DNA of 5,577 nucleotides, taken from contig DUMX01000303.1 of assembly GCA_012839665.1 (NCBI GenBank), positions 1 to 5,577 on the forward strand. Direction: 5' to 3'. This document shows positions 5,561-5,577 of this stretch, piece after piece (position 1 is the stretch's first letter; each line of letters opens with the position of its first letter). Position numbers and translations under genes: made by a program. Below the pieces are notes generated by a model that saw nothing but the letters and a program-made list of their open reading frames with translations, searched no databases and was not told where the DNA came from. The stretch comes from Gelria sp. (GTDB lineage: Bacteria > Bacillota > Syntrophomonadia > Syntrophomonadales > Syntrophomonadaceae).

Positions 5561-5570
5561 CCTCCTCCTT
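5561..5570 (-). promoter_or_regulatory. Strong ribosome binding site of the DUF6033-like gene
   Basis: The minus strand reads AAGGAGGAGG, complementary to the 16S anti-Shine-Dalgarno over two overlapping registers, 8 bases before the first ATG. It decides the start in favour of MMLSS rather than the second ATG and predicts efficient translation. The promoter must lie beyond the window edge. Confidence 0.85.
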
Positions 5571-5577
5571 TTTATCC

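Overview
The window looks like a stretch of a moderate-to-low-GC Gram-positive bacterial chromosome, most likely a clostridial (Peptococcaceae/Desulfotomaculum-like) genome. This rests on strong AGGAGG-type ribosome binding sites, a riboswitch with a built-in terminator, intrinsic terminators with T tracts, a GTG start, and the protein types present. The assignment is an inference; nothing here fixes a genus.

Layout. Bases 3-455 (+) are the C-terminal part of an enoyl-CoA hydratase (crotonase family), followed by a hairpin terminator. Bases 573-710 (+) hold a strong promoter (TTGACA, 17 nt, TAAAAT) and a well-formed fluoride (crcB-type) riboswitch with its own terminator. No fluoride-resistance gene follows directly. 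About 320 bases without a convincing gene come next, then the first 165 or so codons of a dynamin-like GTPase (1035-1553). This is cut off after its G3 motif and joined, within a few bases around 1533, to an enolase gene that lacks its first ~43 codons (to 2677). Enolase is a classic fluoride-inhibited enzyme and a known fluoride-riboswitch target, so the riboswitch and enolase probably once belonged together. In this sequence both protein genes at the junction are broken.

Bases 2678-3400 hold an intrinsic terminator, a possible 46-codon ORF and a conserved-looking gene of unknown function (97 or 110 aa), closed by a strong terminator. Bases 3458-3754 encode a small protein that is one uninterrupted heptad coiled coil, carrying an in-phase 21-bp tandem repeat.

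Bases about 3763-4843 look like the remains of one end of a DDE-type transposon. Three copies of AATTCTCAnnTTAA lie near the presumed end, followed by a convergent (-) strand AAA+ ATPase of the ExeA/TniB type (3947-4747). Directly upstream of the ATPase is a 31-codon C-terminal remnant of another gene, whose stop codon touches the ATPase start. The rest of that gene (expected: the transposase) is missing, replaced by a DUF6033-like protein gene (4845-5552, -).

The window therefore has two abrupt joins, GTPase/enolase and transposon tail/DUF6033-like gene. It is either a rearranged accessory region or, for the first join especially, a possible assembly chimera. The main observations are the detached fluoride riboswitch next to a decapitated enolase, and the transposon end with repeated putative transposase-binding sites.
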